This document shows, piece after piece, positions 14,567 to 23,845 of a stretch of 36,605 nucleotides of DNA. The translations under genes were made by a program, and so were the position numbers. Every line of letters begins with the position of its first letter. The stretch's first letter is position 1. The notes under the pieces are model-generated. The model was not told the origin of the DNA, ran no database searches, and worked only from the letters and a program-made list of their open reading frames with translations. Origin of the DNA: Muricoccus harenae (GTDB lineage Bacteria; Pseudomonadota; Alphaproteobacteria; Acetobacterales; Acetobacteraceae); assembly GCF_009848505.1 (NCBI RefSeq), contig NZ_WWDL01000041.1, positions 1 to 36,605 of the forward strand, given 5' to 3'.

Positions 14567-15080
14567 TGCAATGGGGTGCTGCAGGCGTCCCTCGATCTGG
14601 CTTGAGGCCGGTGTGCCGCGGGACCTCGTGACTCACGGCCCTCGCGCTGGTGGAGCTCGGCTGTCCGGATTTGCTGGTGCCCTGGTCGTGGATGGCATCG
14701 GTGCTGAAGAGATCCAGGTTCCGCCGGAGGCCGAGGTGCCGGCGTCGGTGCTGGCCGGCTGTTGAGCGATCGGAGGCCGGTGTTGGAGTGGGCGTGCAGG
14801 GCTTCTGGAGGCCGGCGAGCGGGGTTGATGAAGGTCCTGCAGGACGGGGCCAGCGCTGTCGGCCGAGGCCAGCCCTTCCTTCTTCGGTGTCGCTGATGCC
14901 GAGCCGCGCTGGATTATCCCTCGTCTTCCGGTCTGGCGGTGGAGGCGGCGGGCTGATCACGGCGGGGGCGGGCTGCGCCCCGGGGAAAGGTACGGGGTGG
15001 GAAGGGGCTTCGGTTCGCCTCGGATGGTGGGAGGCGAAGACGTCCTCCGCCAGCGCACACCGTAGCTGGACCCGGAGAAC
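14567..15080. other. Non-coding stretch with one interspersed repeat
   Basis: I see no convincing gene in these 514 bases; frames on both strands are shadows of GC-rich sequence. It contains the 34-base repeat at 14948-14981 that recurs at 30710. It lies between the truncated Fic gene and an unknown gene, so it may be debris of former genes. Confidence 0.5.
14948..14981. repeat. 34-bp interspersed repeat, copy 1
   Basis: It begins gcgggctgatcacggcgggg and ends ggctgcgcccc. The copy at 30710-30743 differs at one base, and a 15-base part (gctgatcacggcggg) also begins the hairpin at 10471. The core TGATCA is palindromic. Confidence 0.65.
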
Positions 15081-15794
15081 CTAGAGGCCTTCCAAGCTGA
15101 GCCCTTCAACCGCCCTCTGCCGGCGCCGAGCCTGCGCCGGGATCTCGGGGGTTCCCATGCGCTTTTTGTCCTGGAGGGAACGGGCGGGTGACTTCGCTCC
15201 CGCACTGAGCGGCAGCTGTACAGGGCCGCCGCTGTTTCGGCGGCCCTCAAGCTGTCCGGTTCCATCGCCCAGCGGCACGGGCCAGAAGCACTCTACCCGC
15301 CCGGCTTCACCCCTCAGCGCCAGGAAAACGATGCGGCGCACCGCCCCGTCAGGCTCCGTCTCAACCGCGAGGCGAAACATCAGCCCCTCAGCGCCGTCGC
15401 TCCCCAGGGCCAGGGCGAGCTGCTCGGCCTCGTTCTCCTGCTGGCGCAGGGTGCGCTTGGAAGGATCCTCGGCATCGCCCCGGTAGAAGCGGACCGGCAC
15501 ACCCTCAATCAGGAAGACGAAGTGGTGGGTCTCGTCGAGCACCCCGAGCCAGGGATAGCGGCCGCCCTCCGCCGCACGCGCGAGCTGGTGCTTGGAGAAG
15601 GCGTAGGCTCGGCAGCCGATCGACCAGGCATCGTCTCCCGCCCAGGGATCCGCGAAGGCTATGGCGTCGGTCCGGCCGCGCGCCAGGAGCCGGGCCGCGG
15701 CCGTGAGCCGCTCCTCGGTCAGGGAGGGGTGCAGTTCCCAGGGCAGGCGACGCGCGGAAGAAGAATCGGGACCTGAGGGCGGCTCGTCCATCAT
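15081..15794 (-). CDS. Hypothetical protein of about 237 residues
   Basis: I place the start at ATG 15794 (MMDEPPSGPDSSSARRLPWE); the open frame extends far upstream but its upper part is antisense to other genes. The core, AIAFADPWAGDDAWSIGCRA with YAFSKHQLARAAEGGRYPWL, VLDETHHFVFLIEGVPVRFY and LMFRLAVETEPDGAVRRIVF, has the alternating strand-helix pattern of a folded soluble protein. The C-terminal tail is basic. No catalytic motif or named family is recognised. It is convergent with nothing and divergent from the restriction operon that begins at 16044, which makes a role as regulator or partner of that operon possible but unproven. Confidence 0.6.
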   Translation of the reverse strand: MMDEPPSGPDSSSARRLPWELHPSLTEERLTAAARLLARGRTDAIAFADPWAGDDAWSIGCRAYAFSKHQLARAAEGGRYPWLGVLDETHHFVFLIEGVPVRFYRGDAEDPSKRTLRQQENEAEQLALALGSDGAEGLMFRLAVETEPDGAVRRIVFLALRGEAGRVECFWPVPLGDGTGQLEGRRNSGGPVQLPLSAGAKSPARSLQDKKRMGTPEIPAQARRRQRAVEGLSLEGL

Positions 15795-16043
15795 GACAGC
15801 ATGATAACGGAAAACAGGGGAGATGACCCTCACGGCGTGCTCAGAGACGAGAAGTTCACGCCACAGCATGGAGAGGCAGAGGGGTTCTCGAGACAGCCAG
15901 AGGGGACGACCGCCGGTGAGCAGTTCGGCTGCGGGATAAGCATTGAAGCCCTTCACCGAAAAATCTTCTCTGCAGACAACAATGATGACTGGATTTTTTA
16001 ATCCCCACATCGTAAGTCTGTGGCCGCAGGATGGAGATGGGCG

Positions 16044-16319
16044 ATGTCCCGGACACGACACATCGGAAAGCGCATGTCCCAGCGGGGTATTCGGCAGGTT
16101 CTCGTCGACCTCACCTTGCAGTTCGGCGAGGACGTCCAGGACCGCTGTGTCCTGGGGCGGGAGGGTCTCAAGAACTTGCTGGAGGTGGTGCGGGAGCTTG
16201 AGCAGACGGCACTCCGCGCCCTCGATAAGGGTGGGGTGGTGGTCGTCCAGGCCGACGGCGCCCTTGTCACGGCCTACAACGTCGACAGCTACGACCGGAG
16301 GCGCGCTGGTGGCCGCTGA
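16044..16319 (+). CDS. DUF4258-like small protein, first gene of the restriction operon
   Basis: A 91-residue protein; ATG 16044 is chosen because the family-like sequence begins there (MSRTRHIGKRMSQRGIRQVL). It has the features of DUF4258 proteins: H..KRM..RGI near the N terminus, a basic middle, and a C-terminal strand pair ending in GGVVVVQADGALVTAYNVDS. DUF4258 proteins are related in size and fold pattern to RelE/BrnT-like toxins, but a toxic role is not shown here and no antitoxin gene is adjacent. The stop overlaps the GTG start of the next gene by 11 bases, tying it to the operon. A second DUF4258-like gene heads the glycosylase cassette at 27278. Confidence 0.55.
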   Translation: MSRTRHIGKRMSQRGIRQVLVDLTLQFGEDVQDRCVLGREGLKNLLEVVRELEQTALRALDKGGVVVVQADGALVTAYNVDSYDRRRAGGR

Positions 16320-18207
16320 CAACGAAGAACTGGCCCTCGAAGAGACGGTCTTCCGAGACATTTCGGACGATGTCCGAAACGTGGGCTGGTCGGATGGGCC
16401 GGTCCTGGCGACCATGATCACCCAGATGCTGGTCCTCGCCACCACGACCGAGGAGAAGCTGCAGGCAGCGCGGGCCGTTTTCCTCAAGGTCGATGAGGAA
16501 CTGATCCGCGACGCCTGGGCCCATCATCTCTCCGAGATGGAAGGCGTCCTCGACCTGCCGAAGGCGCGGCCGCCCCACGACGTCTACCCTATTGGCCTCG
16601 TCGACAAGGTGCGACGGCACCTCCTCCGGCTCGTGCCCGCCGGGAGAGGTGAGCCGGCATCCCCCTCCCTTCTTCAGCGTATCCTGACCCTGGCTGGCGG
16701 TCGGCACGCAGACTGGCCCTCCCTCAGCCGCGAGACGCAGATCCTGATCGCCGAGGCCCTCGAGGTCAGGAAGGACGAGTGGGTCTACTGCTCGGATGTC
16801 GGCACGGTTGGGCTGGCCCTCCATCTGGCAGCGGCGCGCCAGGCACGGGTGGTGCTGGACGTGTCCAGCCTGGAGGTGGCCAACCTTGCCCCTTGGCTCG
16901 CCAGGGCAGCTGCTACGGAGATAGGTGTGCGGGTTGCCGGCGACCGCGCTCCTCAGCCCGTGCACTGGCCACGGGCAATGATGGAGCGGGGGGGCACGAA
17001 CAACGACTTCGACGTCGCGGTCCTGAACCTCCCGTGGGGCGTGCGCCAGGGCGATCGGGACACCGGTGGATCACTCGGACGCCTGGGACAGACCCCTGGC
17101 AGCTCCGAGGCCGCCCACATCGTGCAGGCCGCCCGGTGGGGCAGGCGGGCGGCCTGCGTCGTTCCCAGCGGATACCTCTTCCGGACGACGCAGGCCGAGC
17201 AGCTCGCCAAGAAGGAGGCCATCCTCCGCTACGGCCTTGACGCCATCGTCGCGCTGCCGCGGGACGCTCTCGGTCGCCATACCGGCGTCGCTGCGGCCCT
17301 CGTGCTGTTCAGGTCGGTTCCGGATGACGATCGCCGGCACCTCCTCATGGTGGACCCGCGCGGTGAGGCCGAGCGGGGAGGGGACTGGCATCTCGTCGCG
17401 GCCGAGGCGGTCAGGGAGCGCGAGACGGGTGACGTATCGACCCTCGTCTCCGTCGATGAGCTGGAGGCACAGGACCTGAACCTTGCCGTGGACCGCTATG
17501 TCCTTGGCTCTGAGGCCCGCCGCGTGCGGGATCTGCTCGCCCGGGCCGAGACCAGGCTCGACGACCTCGCCGAGCTCTACCGTCCACAGGCGCTGCTCGC
17601 CTCGACGGCGGGGCGGAATCGTCGGGCGGAGTACGCGGAAGATCCTCCCGAGTACGTCGACGGCGAGCGGATCGTCGAGGTGGGCGTTGCCGACATCGAC
17701 GAGGCGGGCCTCTTGCGCGATCCGCAAAAGCTGGTGCCGTCGACACCCGAGGTCGTGCAGCGCTCGCGCAAGGCTCGCCTCGAGCCCGGTGACATCCTCA
17801 TCGTGAACAAGGGCAGCGTCGGCAAGGTGGCGTTTGTCCGCGAGGTGCCAAAGGGGGAGACCTGGGTCGCAAGCCAGAGCTTCGTTATCGCCCGCCTCCG
17901 TCGCGGCGCTCCGGTCTCCGATCCCCTCGTCCTGTTCCGCTTCCTTTCCTCGGGGGTCGGCCAAGCAGCGATCCGCAGCCTCAGCGTCGGCACCACCATC
18001 CCTGGCATTCAGATGAACGACGTGCGGCGCCTACCTGTGCTCATGCCACCAGCGGATCAGCAGGTGGTGGTCGCCTCGGAGGTTCGCGACGTCTTCGCCA
18101 CGCACGACCGTATCCAGCGCATGCGCGAGGACGCCGCGCGGCGTCTTCGTGCCCTCTGGCCGGACGGGGGCGACGATAGCTCCGGGTTGAGGGGAGCTGC
18201 CGCATGA
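16309..18207 (+). CDS. Fusion of a HsdM-like pseudo-methyltransferase and a half specificity subunit
   Basis: 632 residues from GTG 16309. Residues 1-400 follow the layout of type I N6-adenine methyltransferases (helical N terminus, Rossmann core, SEAAHIVQAARWGRRAACVV and YGLDAIVALPRDALGRHTGV). However, the SAM-binding motif is VYCSDVGTVGLALHLA (159-174) instead of DPACGTGG, and the catalytic NPPF/Y is NLPW (240-243), so methylation looks lost. From about 410 comes one specificity-like half: LEPGDILIVNKGSVGKVAFV, then SVGTTIPGIQMNDVRRLPVL, MPPADQQVVVASEVRDVF and a coiled coil. It could add a third recognition domain to the restriction complex or act as a DNA-binding decoy. The stop overlaps HsdR by four bases. 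Confidence 0.75.
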   Translation: MAADNEELALEETVFRDISDDVRNVGWSDGPVLATMITQMLVLATTTEEKLQAARAVFLKVDEELIRDAWAHHLSEMEGVLDLPKARPPHDVYPIGLVDKVRRHLLRLVPAGRGEPASPSLLQRILTLAGGRHADWPSLSRETQILIAEALEVRKDEWVYCSDVGTVGLALHLAAARQARVVLDVSSLEVANLAPWLARAAATEIGVRVAGDRAPQPVHWPRAMMERGGTNNDFDVAVLNLPWGVRQGDRDTGGSLGRLGQTPGSSEAAHIVQAARWGRRAACVVPSGYLFRTTQAEQLAKKEAILRYGLDAIVALPRDALGRHTGVAAALVLFRSVPDDDRRHLLMVDPRGEAERGGDWHLVAAEAVRERETGDVSTLVSVDELEAQDLNLAVDRYVLGSEARRVRDLLARAETRLDDLAELYRPQALLASTAGRNRRAEYAEDPPEYVDGERIVEVGVADIDEAGLLRDPQKLVPSTPEVVQRSRKARLEPGDILIVNKGSVGKVAFVREVPKGETWVASQSFVIARLRRGAPVSDPLVLFRFLSSGVGQAAIRSLSVGTTIPGIQMNDVRRLPVLMPPADQQVVVASEVRDVFATHDRIQRMREDAARRLRALWPDGGDDSSGLRGAAA

Positions 18208-20657
18208 ACAAGAGCGAGATGAGCGAGCGCGACATCTGCTCGAAGTTCATCACCCCCGCCCTGAAGGCGGCAGGATGGGACGACATGACCCAGATCCGGG
18301 AGGAGGTCAGCTTCACCAAAGGGCGCATCATCGTCCGCGGAAAGCTCGTCAGCCGCGGCAAGGGCAAGCGCGCCGACTACATCCTCTACCACAAGCCCAA
18401 CCTCCCGATCGCGCTGATCGAGGCGAAAGACAACAACCACCCGGTCGGAGCGGGACTCCAGCAGGGGATCGAGTACGGCGAGATCCTCGACGTGCCCTTC
18501 GTCTTCTCATCGAACGGCGACGGTTTCGTGCTCCACGACCGCACGGGGACCCTCCCGGAGAAGGAGCAGAACCTCGGCCTCGACCAGTTCCCCTCGCCGG
18601 AGGAGCTCTGGCGCCGGTACGCCTCCTGGAAGGGGCTGACCCCGGACGCCGAGCGCGTGGTCCTGCAGGACTACTATGCCGACAGCAGCGGAAAGGCCCC
18701 GCGCTACTACCAGGTCAACGCCGTCAACGCCGCCGTGGAGGCAATCGCCAGGGGACAGGACCGCGCCCTTCTCGTCATGGCGACCGGCACCGGCAAGACC
18801 TACACGGCGTTCCAGATCATCTGGCGCCTCTGGAAGGCTGGCCTCAAGAAGCGCATCCTCTTCCTCGCCGATCGAAACGTCCTGGTCGACCAGACCATGG
18901 TCAACGACTTCCGGCCCTTTGGTCCAGCCATGGCCAAGCTCAGCACCGACGCCAAGACCATCGAGCGGAACGACGGCTCCACGGTCGAGCTCATGACCGC
19001 GATCGACCGCAAGCGCCGGATCGACACCTCCTACGAGGTCTATCTGGGCCTCTACCAGGCGATCACCGGGCCGGACGAGCGCCAGAAGCTCTTCCGCGAG
19101 TTCTCTCCGGGATTCTTCGACCTGATCGTCATCGACGAGTGCCACCGTGGAAGCGCCGCGGCGGACTCCGCCTGGCGGGAGATCCTCGAGCACTTCTCCG
19201 AGGCGACCCAGATTGGCCTCACCGCCACCCCGAAGGAGACGAAGTACGCTTCGAACATCGACTACTTCGGCAAGCTGGTCTTCTCCTACTCGCTGAAGCA
19301 GGGCATCCGGGACGGCTTCCTGGCGCCCTACAAGGTGATCAAGGTCCACATCGACCGCGACGTAAACGGATACAGACCGGCGATGGGCACCCTCGACCGT
19401 GAGGGGAACGAGGTCGAGGACAGGATCTACAACCAGAAGGACTTCGACCGCACCCTGGTGATCGATGACCGCACCAAACTGGTCGCGAAGAAGGTCTCCG
19501 ACTTCCTCCGCGAGAGCGGCGACCGGTTCCAGAAGACCATCATCTTCTGCGTGGACGAGGAGCACGCGGCCCGAACGCGCCAGGCCCTCGTCAACGAGAA
19601 CAAGGACCTCTGCGACAAGAACTCGCGCTACGTCATGCGCATCACCGGCAGCGACGCCGAGGGGCAGGCGCAGCTCGGCAACTTCATCGACCCGGAGTCC
19701 AGCCACCCCGTCATCGTCACCACCTCGCGGCTCCTCTCCACCGGGGTGGACGCCCAGACCTGCCGGCTGATCGTGCTCGACCGGCCGGTGGGCTCGATGA
19801 CGGAGTTCAAGCAGATCGTCGGCCGAGGCACCCGCGTGCACGAAGACACCAAGAAGTTCTACTTCACCCTGATGGACTTCCGCGGCGCGACGAACCACTT
19901 CGCCGACCCCGACTTCGACGGCGAGCCCGTCCAGATCTACGAGCCCGGCCAGGGTGATCCGATCACCCCGCCGGACGACGCGCCCCCCACGGACGAGGAG
20001 GGGAGGGATCTTCCTCCCACGCCAGGAGCCGACGAGACGGTCGTGGGCGGCGACCCGCCGGACGTCTCCATCACGGGAGGCGGGGGAGGGCGCCAGAAGG
20101 TCTACGTGGACGGCGTCACAGCCACCATCATCGCTGAGCGGGTCGAGTACCTGGATGCGGATGGCCGGCTCGTCACGGAGAGCTTGCGCGACTTCACTAG
20201 GAAGGCCCTCCAGAAGCGCTACGCCAGTCTCGACGCCTTCCTGCGCCGCTGGAATGGCGAGGCCCGGAAGAGGGCCGTCCTCGAGGAGCTCGAGGCCGAG
20301 GGCCTGCCCCTCGAGCCGATCGCGGAGGAGGTCGGGAAGGACCTGGATCCCTTCGACCTGATCTGCCACGTCGCCTTTGACCAACCGGCCCTGACACGCC
20401 AGGAGCGGGCTGAGAACGTCCGCAAGCGGGACGTGTTCACGAAGTACGGGCCGCAGGCGCGCGCCGTCCTGGAGGCGCTTCTTGCCAAGTACAGCGACGA
20501 GGGCGTCCTGGACCTCGGCGACCTCCGGGTCCTCCAGATTGCCCCCTTCGACCGGATGGGCACGCCCGTGCAACTCATCCGCCAGTTCGGCACGCGCGCC
20601 GACTTCGAGCACGCCGTGACCCAGATCCAGACTGCTCTCTACGAGGAAGCCGCCTAG
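18204..20657 (+). CDS. hsdR: Type I restriction enzyme, HsdR (R) subunit
   Basis: An 817-residue motor-nuclease. The N-terminal PD-(D/E)XK domain shows ADYILYHKPNLPIALIEAKD with Asp58, Glu73 and Lys75. The superfamily 2 helicase core follows: Walker A LLVMATGTGKT (189-199), DECH (311-314), GLTATP, and motif VI KQIVGRGTR. A Pro/Gly-rich linker (near 600-630) precedes a helical C-terminal domain that contacts HsdM. It belongs to the EcoEI/EcoAI-like branch by layout. It cuts unmethylated DNA after translocation, together with HsdM and HsdS downstream. All catalytic residues are present. Its start overlaps the fusion gene (ATGA), and HsdM begins three bases after its stop. Confidence 0.93.
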   Translation: MNKSEMSERDICSKFITPALKAAGWDDMTQIREEVSFTKGRIIVRGKLVSRGKGKRADYILYHKPNLPIALIEAKDNNHPVGAGLQQGIEYGEILDVPFVFSSNGDGFVLHDRTGTLPEKEQNLGLDQFPSPEELWRRYASWKGLTPDAERVVLQDYYADSSGKAPRYYQVNAVNAAVEAIARGQDRALLVMATGTGKTYTAFQIIWRLWKAGLKKRILFLADRNVLVDQTMVNDFRPFGPAMAKLSTDAKTIERNDGSTVELMTAIDRKRRIDTSYEVYLGLYQAITGPDERQKLFREFSPGFFDLIVIDECHRGSAAADSAWREILEHFSEATQIGLTATPKETKYASNIDYFGKLVFSYSLKQGIRDGFLAPYKVIKVHIDRDVNGYRPAMGTLDREGNEVEDRIYNQKDFDRTLVIDDRTKLVAKKVSDFLRESGDRFQKTIIFCVDEEHAARTRQALVNENKDLCDKNSRYVMRITGSDAEGQAQLGNFIDPESSHPVIVTTSRLLSTGVDAQTCRLIVLDRPVGSMTEFKQIVGRGTRVHEDTKKFYFTLMDFRGATNHFADPDFDGEPVQIYEPGQGDPITPPDDAPPTDEEGRDLPPTPGADETVVGGDPPDVSITGGGGGRQKVYVDGVTATIIAERVEYLDADGRLVTESLRDFTRKALQKRYASLDAFLRRWNGEARKRAVLEELEAEGLPLEPIAEEVGKDLDPFDLICHVAFDQPALTRQERAENVRKRDVFTKYGPQARAVLEALLAKYSDEGVLDLGDLRVLQIAPFDRMGTPVQLIRQFGTRADFEHAVTQIQTALYEEAA

Positions 20658-20660
20658 CCC

Positions 20661-22118
20661 ATGTCCGTTCGTAACATCGTCAAGTCCATCCAGGATATCA
20701 TGCGCCAGGACAGTGGCGTGGATGGGGACGCCCAGCGCATATCCCAGCTCTGCTGGATGTTCTTCCTCAAGATCATCGACGACCAGGACCAGGAGCTGGA
20801 GCTCCTGAACTCCAACTATCGCTCCCCGATTCCGGAGCACCTGCAGTGGCGTGCCTGGGCGACGGACCCGGAGGGGATCACCGGCGACGCCCTCCTCAAC
20901 TTCGTCAACGGGGAGCTCTTCCCGGCACTCAAGAACCTTCCTCTGACAGACCGGCCGGGCGACCGGCGGCGGGTGGTCCGGAGTGTCTTCGAGGACGCCT
21001 ACAACTACATGAAGTCCGGCCAGCTGATGCGTCAGGTGGTGAACAAGATCAGCGACGTGGACTTCAACGACCTAGCTGAGCGCCAGCACTTCGGGGACAT
21101 CTACGAGCAGATCCTGAACGACCTGCAGAACGCGGGCAACGCCGGCGAGTACTACACGCCCCGGGCCGTGACCGCCTTCATGGTGGACCGCATCGACCCG
21201 AAGCCGGGTGAGAGCCTCTTTGACCCGGCCTGTGGTACCGGCGGCTTCCTGAGCTGCTCCATCCGGCACATGCGCGACCGCTACGTGAAGCGGCCCGAGG
21301 ACGAGCGGCTGATGCAGGCCTGGCTCCGCGCGGTTGAGAAGAAGCCGCTTCCCCACATGCTCTGCGTGACGAACATGCTCCTCCACGGCGTGGAGGATCC
21401 GGGCTTCGTCCGTCACGACAACACCCTCGCCCGCCCGTACATCGGCTGGACTCAGGCCGAGCGTGTGGATGTTGTGCTGACCAACCCGCCCTTCGGCGGG
21501 CGGGAGGAGGACGGGATCGAGAGCAACTTCCCGGCTCACTTCCGCACCCGGGAGACGGCGGACCTCTTCCTCGCCCTAATCATCCGCCTGCTGAAACCCG
21601 GAGGGCGCGCCGCGGTGGTGCTGCCGGACGGCTCGCTCTTCGGTGAGGGCGTGAAGACCCGGCTGAAGGAGCACCTGATGGACGAATGCAACCTGCACAC
21701 CATCGTCCGATTGCCCAACTCGGTCTTCAGGCCCTACGCCTCCATCGGCACCAACCTGCTGTTCTTCGAGAAGGGCTCGCCGACGAAGGAGACCTGGTTC
21801 TGGGAGCACCGGGTACCGGGGGGCCAGAAGGCTTACTCCATGACCAAGCCGATCCGGTTGGAGCACCTGCAGGACTGCGTTGCCTGGTGGGGCGGACCGA
21901 CGCGCAAGGGGCGGCAGGAGAACGAGCGGGCCTGGCGGGTGACGGTCGAGGAGGTGAAGGCGCGAGGCTGGAACCTCGACGTCAAGAACCCGCACGCTGT
22001 CGAGGACGACCATGGCGACCCAGAAACGTTGCTGGCCGACCTGAAGGCGGCTGAGGCTAAGGCGGCGAATCTGCGCGACCAGCTGAAGGCGATCCTGGCA
22101 GAGGCGCTGGCCCGATGA
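20661..22118 (+). CDS. hsdM: Type I N6-adenine methyltransferase, HsdM subunit
   Basis: 485 residues. The N-terminal helical domain (MSVRNIVKSIQDIMRQDSGV to EDAYNYMKSG) is of the HsdM type. SAM-binding motif I is intact, FDPACGTGGFL (187-197), as is catalytic motif IV, TNPPFGG (274-280). The linking segment YEQILNDLQNAGNAGEYYTP is typical. It modifies adenine in the site read by HsdS and so protects the host. The downstream HsdS start overlaps its stop (ATGA at 22115). Compare the preceding fusion gene, in which both methyltransferase motifs are ruined. Confidence 0.93.
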   Translation: MSVRNIVKSIQDIMRQDSGVDGDAQRISQLCWMFFLKIIDDQDQELELLNSNYRSPIPEHLQWRAWATDPEGITGDALLNFVNGELFPALKNLPLTDRPGDRRRVVRSVFEDAYNYMKSGQLMRQVVNKISDVDFNDLAERQHFGDIYEQILNDLQNAGNAGEYYTPRAVTAFMVDRIDPKPGESLFDPACGTGGFLSCSIRHMRDRYVKRPEDERLMQAWLRAVEKKPLPHMLCVTNMLLHGVEDPGFVRHDNTLARPYIGWTQAERVDVVLTNPPFGGREEDGIESNFPAHFRTRETADLFLALIIRLLKPGGRAAVVLPDGSLFGEGVKTRLKEHLMDECNLHTIVRLPNSVFRPYASIGTNLLFFEKGSPTKETWFWEHRVPGGQKAYSMTKPIRLEHLQDCVAWWGGPTRKGRQENERAWRVTVEEVKARGWNLDVKNPHAVEDDHGDPETLLADLKAAEAKAANLRDQLKAILAEALAR

Positions 22119-23845
22119 ACGCCGACGTCCTCCTGGCCTACTACGAGCGGATCGCCGAGGCGCCTGACGCCATCAACCGGCTGCGGCGCTTCATGCTGGA
22201 CCTCGCAGTAAGGGGCAAGCTGGTGCCGCAGGATCCAGCCGATGAGCCAGCATCGGAACTACTCAAGCGAATCTCGCTCGAAAAGGCACAGCTGGTTAAG
22301 ACCGGTCAGGCCAGAGCAGACAAAGCTTTTCCGACTGGCGAGGATGACGCCTTATTTGGTTTACCAGAAAGTTGGTGTTGGACGCGTCTTGGTACCGTAT
22401 CAGCGTACATCCAGCGTGGAAAGTCACCGAAGTATGCGGTTTCGGTCGGCACGCCTGTGGTATCGCAGAAGTGCGTTCAGTGGCGAGGTCTCGACCTGTC
22501 AGTTGCTAAGCTAGTTACGTTGGAATCCATTGCAGAATACGAGACAGTCCGCTTTCTTCGCGACGGCGATCTCCTCTGGAATTCGACAGGCACGGGCACG
22601 ATAGGCAGAGTCATTCGGCTTGTAACCCCACCGGATCGGCTTGTCTGCGATAGCCACGTGACTGTTGTGCGATGCTTCGGCGTTGACCCCGAGTTTGTCC
22701 GTACATGGCTCCGCTCCGACCACGTCTTTGGCACTATCGAGGAGCGCGCTGCAGGCTCGACTAACCAGGTCGAACTGACTGCGCAGATGGTCGTTAATCA
22801 GTTGGTCCCGCTACCCCCCCTTGCTGAGCAGCACCGCATCGTCGCCAAGGTGGATGAGTTGATGGCGCTGTGCGATCGGCTGGCGGCGGCACGGACAACG
22901 AGGGAGGTGACACGCGACCGACTGGCGGCGGCGAGCCTTGCCCGCCTCAACACGCCCGATTCCGAGACCTTCTCGGCTGATGGCCGCTTCGCCCTCAACA
23001 CGCTACCCGCCATCACGACACGCCCCGACCAGATCAAGCAGCTCCGCCAAACGATCCTGAACCTCGCGGTGCGGGGAAAGCTCGTGCCGCAGGATTCAGG
23101 AGATGAGCCAGCGAGCCTGCTCATCAGTACAATGCGTCGCAACTTCTCAAATTCGGGCGACCGCAAGGCATCCACCCGCTTTGCCCCAATTGCGGATGAC
23201 CAACTTTCCTACTCCACTCCTGCGGGGTGGGAATGGGCATGCGCCGAAGACCTTACTATTCCCGGCGAAGTCATCACCTACGGCATCCTTAAGCCCGAGT
23301 GGGTGGAGAACGGCGTACCGACGGTGCGGGTGACCGAGATGAAGACCGGCACCATCGACGTGGCAACGCTGCCAAAATGCAGCCCGGCGCGCGCGGCAAG
23401 TTTCACGCGGACGACGTTAGCGGAAGGTGACCTCCTGGTGTCGAAGGATGGCACTATCGGGAAGACAGCGTTCGTCCCATCGGAACTGGTAGGCGGGAAC
23501 ATCACACAGCATGTCCTGCGCTTCCCGATCTCCACTGTCGTTGATCGACATTTCGTCAAGCTCGTGATCGATGCACCACCCTACCAGGCGCTGATGGCTG
23601 GCGAAACCAAAGGTGTTGCGCTGCAAGGGGTCAATGTCGGCGACTTCCGCCGAATGCCCATTCCCTTGCCACCCCTCGCCGAACAACACCGCATCGTCGC
23701 CAAGGTGAACGTGCTGATGGCACTCTGCGATCAGCTGGAAGCCAGCCTCGCCACTGCCAGCACCTCCCGCGCCAAGCTGCTGGAGGCGACGCTGCGCGAG
23801 GCCCTGTTGCCCACCGAGGAGACCCTGCTGGAGGCCGCGCAGTGA
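22115..23845 (+). CDS. hsdS: Type I specificity subunit, HsdS
   Basis: 576 residues with two target-recognition domains. Central conserved segments are repeated: FMLDLAVRGKLVPQDPADEP (from about residue 27) against TILNLAVRGKLVPQDSGDEP (from about 312), and LPPLAEQHRIVAKVDELMAL against LPPLAEQHRIVAKVNVLMAL. Each TRD carries the usual GDLLWNSTGTGTIGR- or GDLLVSKDGTIGKTAF-type strand. The TRD-coding DNA (about 22260-22790 and 23115-23640) is visibly more AT-rich than the conserved parts, in keeping with exchange of TRDs from other sources. It sets the two half-sites of a bipartite target; the sequence of that target cannot be told from here. Confidence 0.92.
   Translation: MNADVLLAYYERIAEAPDAINRLRRFMLDLAVRGKLVPQDPADEPASELLKRISLEKAQLVKTGQARADKAFPTGEDDALFGLPESWCWTRLGTVSAYIQRGKSPKYAVSVGTPVVSQKCVQWRGLDLSVAKLVTLESIAEYETVRFLRDGDLLWNSTGTGTIGRVIRLVTPPDRLVCDSHVTVVRCFGVDPEFVRTWLRSDHVFGTIEERAAGSTNQVELTAQMVVNQLVPLPPLAEQHRIVAKVDELMALCDRLAAARTTREVTRDRLAAASLARLNTPDSETFSADGRFALNTLPAITTRPDQIKQLRQTILNLAVRGKLVPQDSGDEPASLLISTMRRNFSNSGDRKASTRFAPIADDQLSYSTPAGWEWACAEDLTIPGEVITYGILKPEWVENGVPTVRVTEMKTGTIDVATLPKCSPARAASFTRTTLAEGDLLVSKDGTIGKTAFVPSELVGGNITQHVLRFPISTVVDRHFVKLVIDAPPYQALMAGETKGVALQGVNVGDFRRMPIPLPPLAEQHRIVAKVNVLMALCDQLEASLATASTSRAKLLEATLREALLPTEETLLEAAQ

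Noticed and set aside
15795-16487. N-terminal extension of the minus-strand frame ending at 15081
   Set aside because: The upper part is antisense to the DUF4258-like and fusion genes and is low in complexity; protein-like sequence starts at ATG 15794.
17071-17964. A 297-residue minus-strand frame and others opposite the methyltransferase-like gene
   Set aside because: Antisense shadow of a gene with clear motifs and operon coupling.
18507-20840. A 777-residue open frame on the minus strand
   Set aside because: It lies entirely opposite hsdR, whose motifs are unmistakable. Long antisense frames are common in GC-rich genes, and the translation has no domain.
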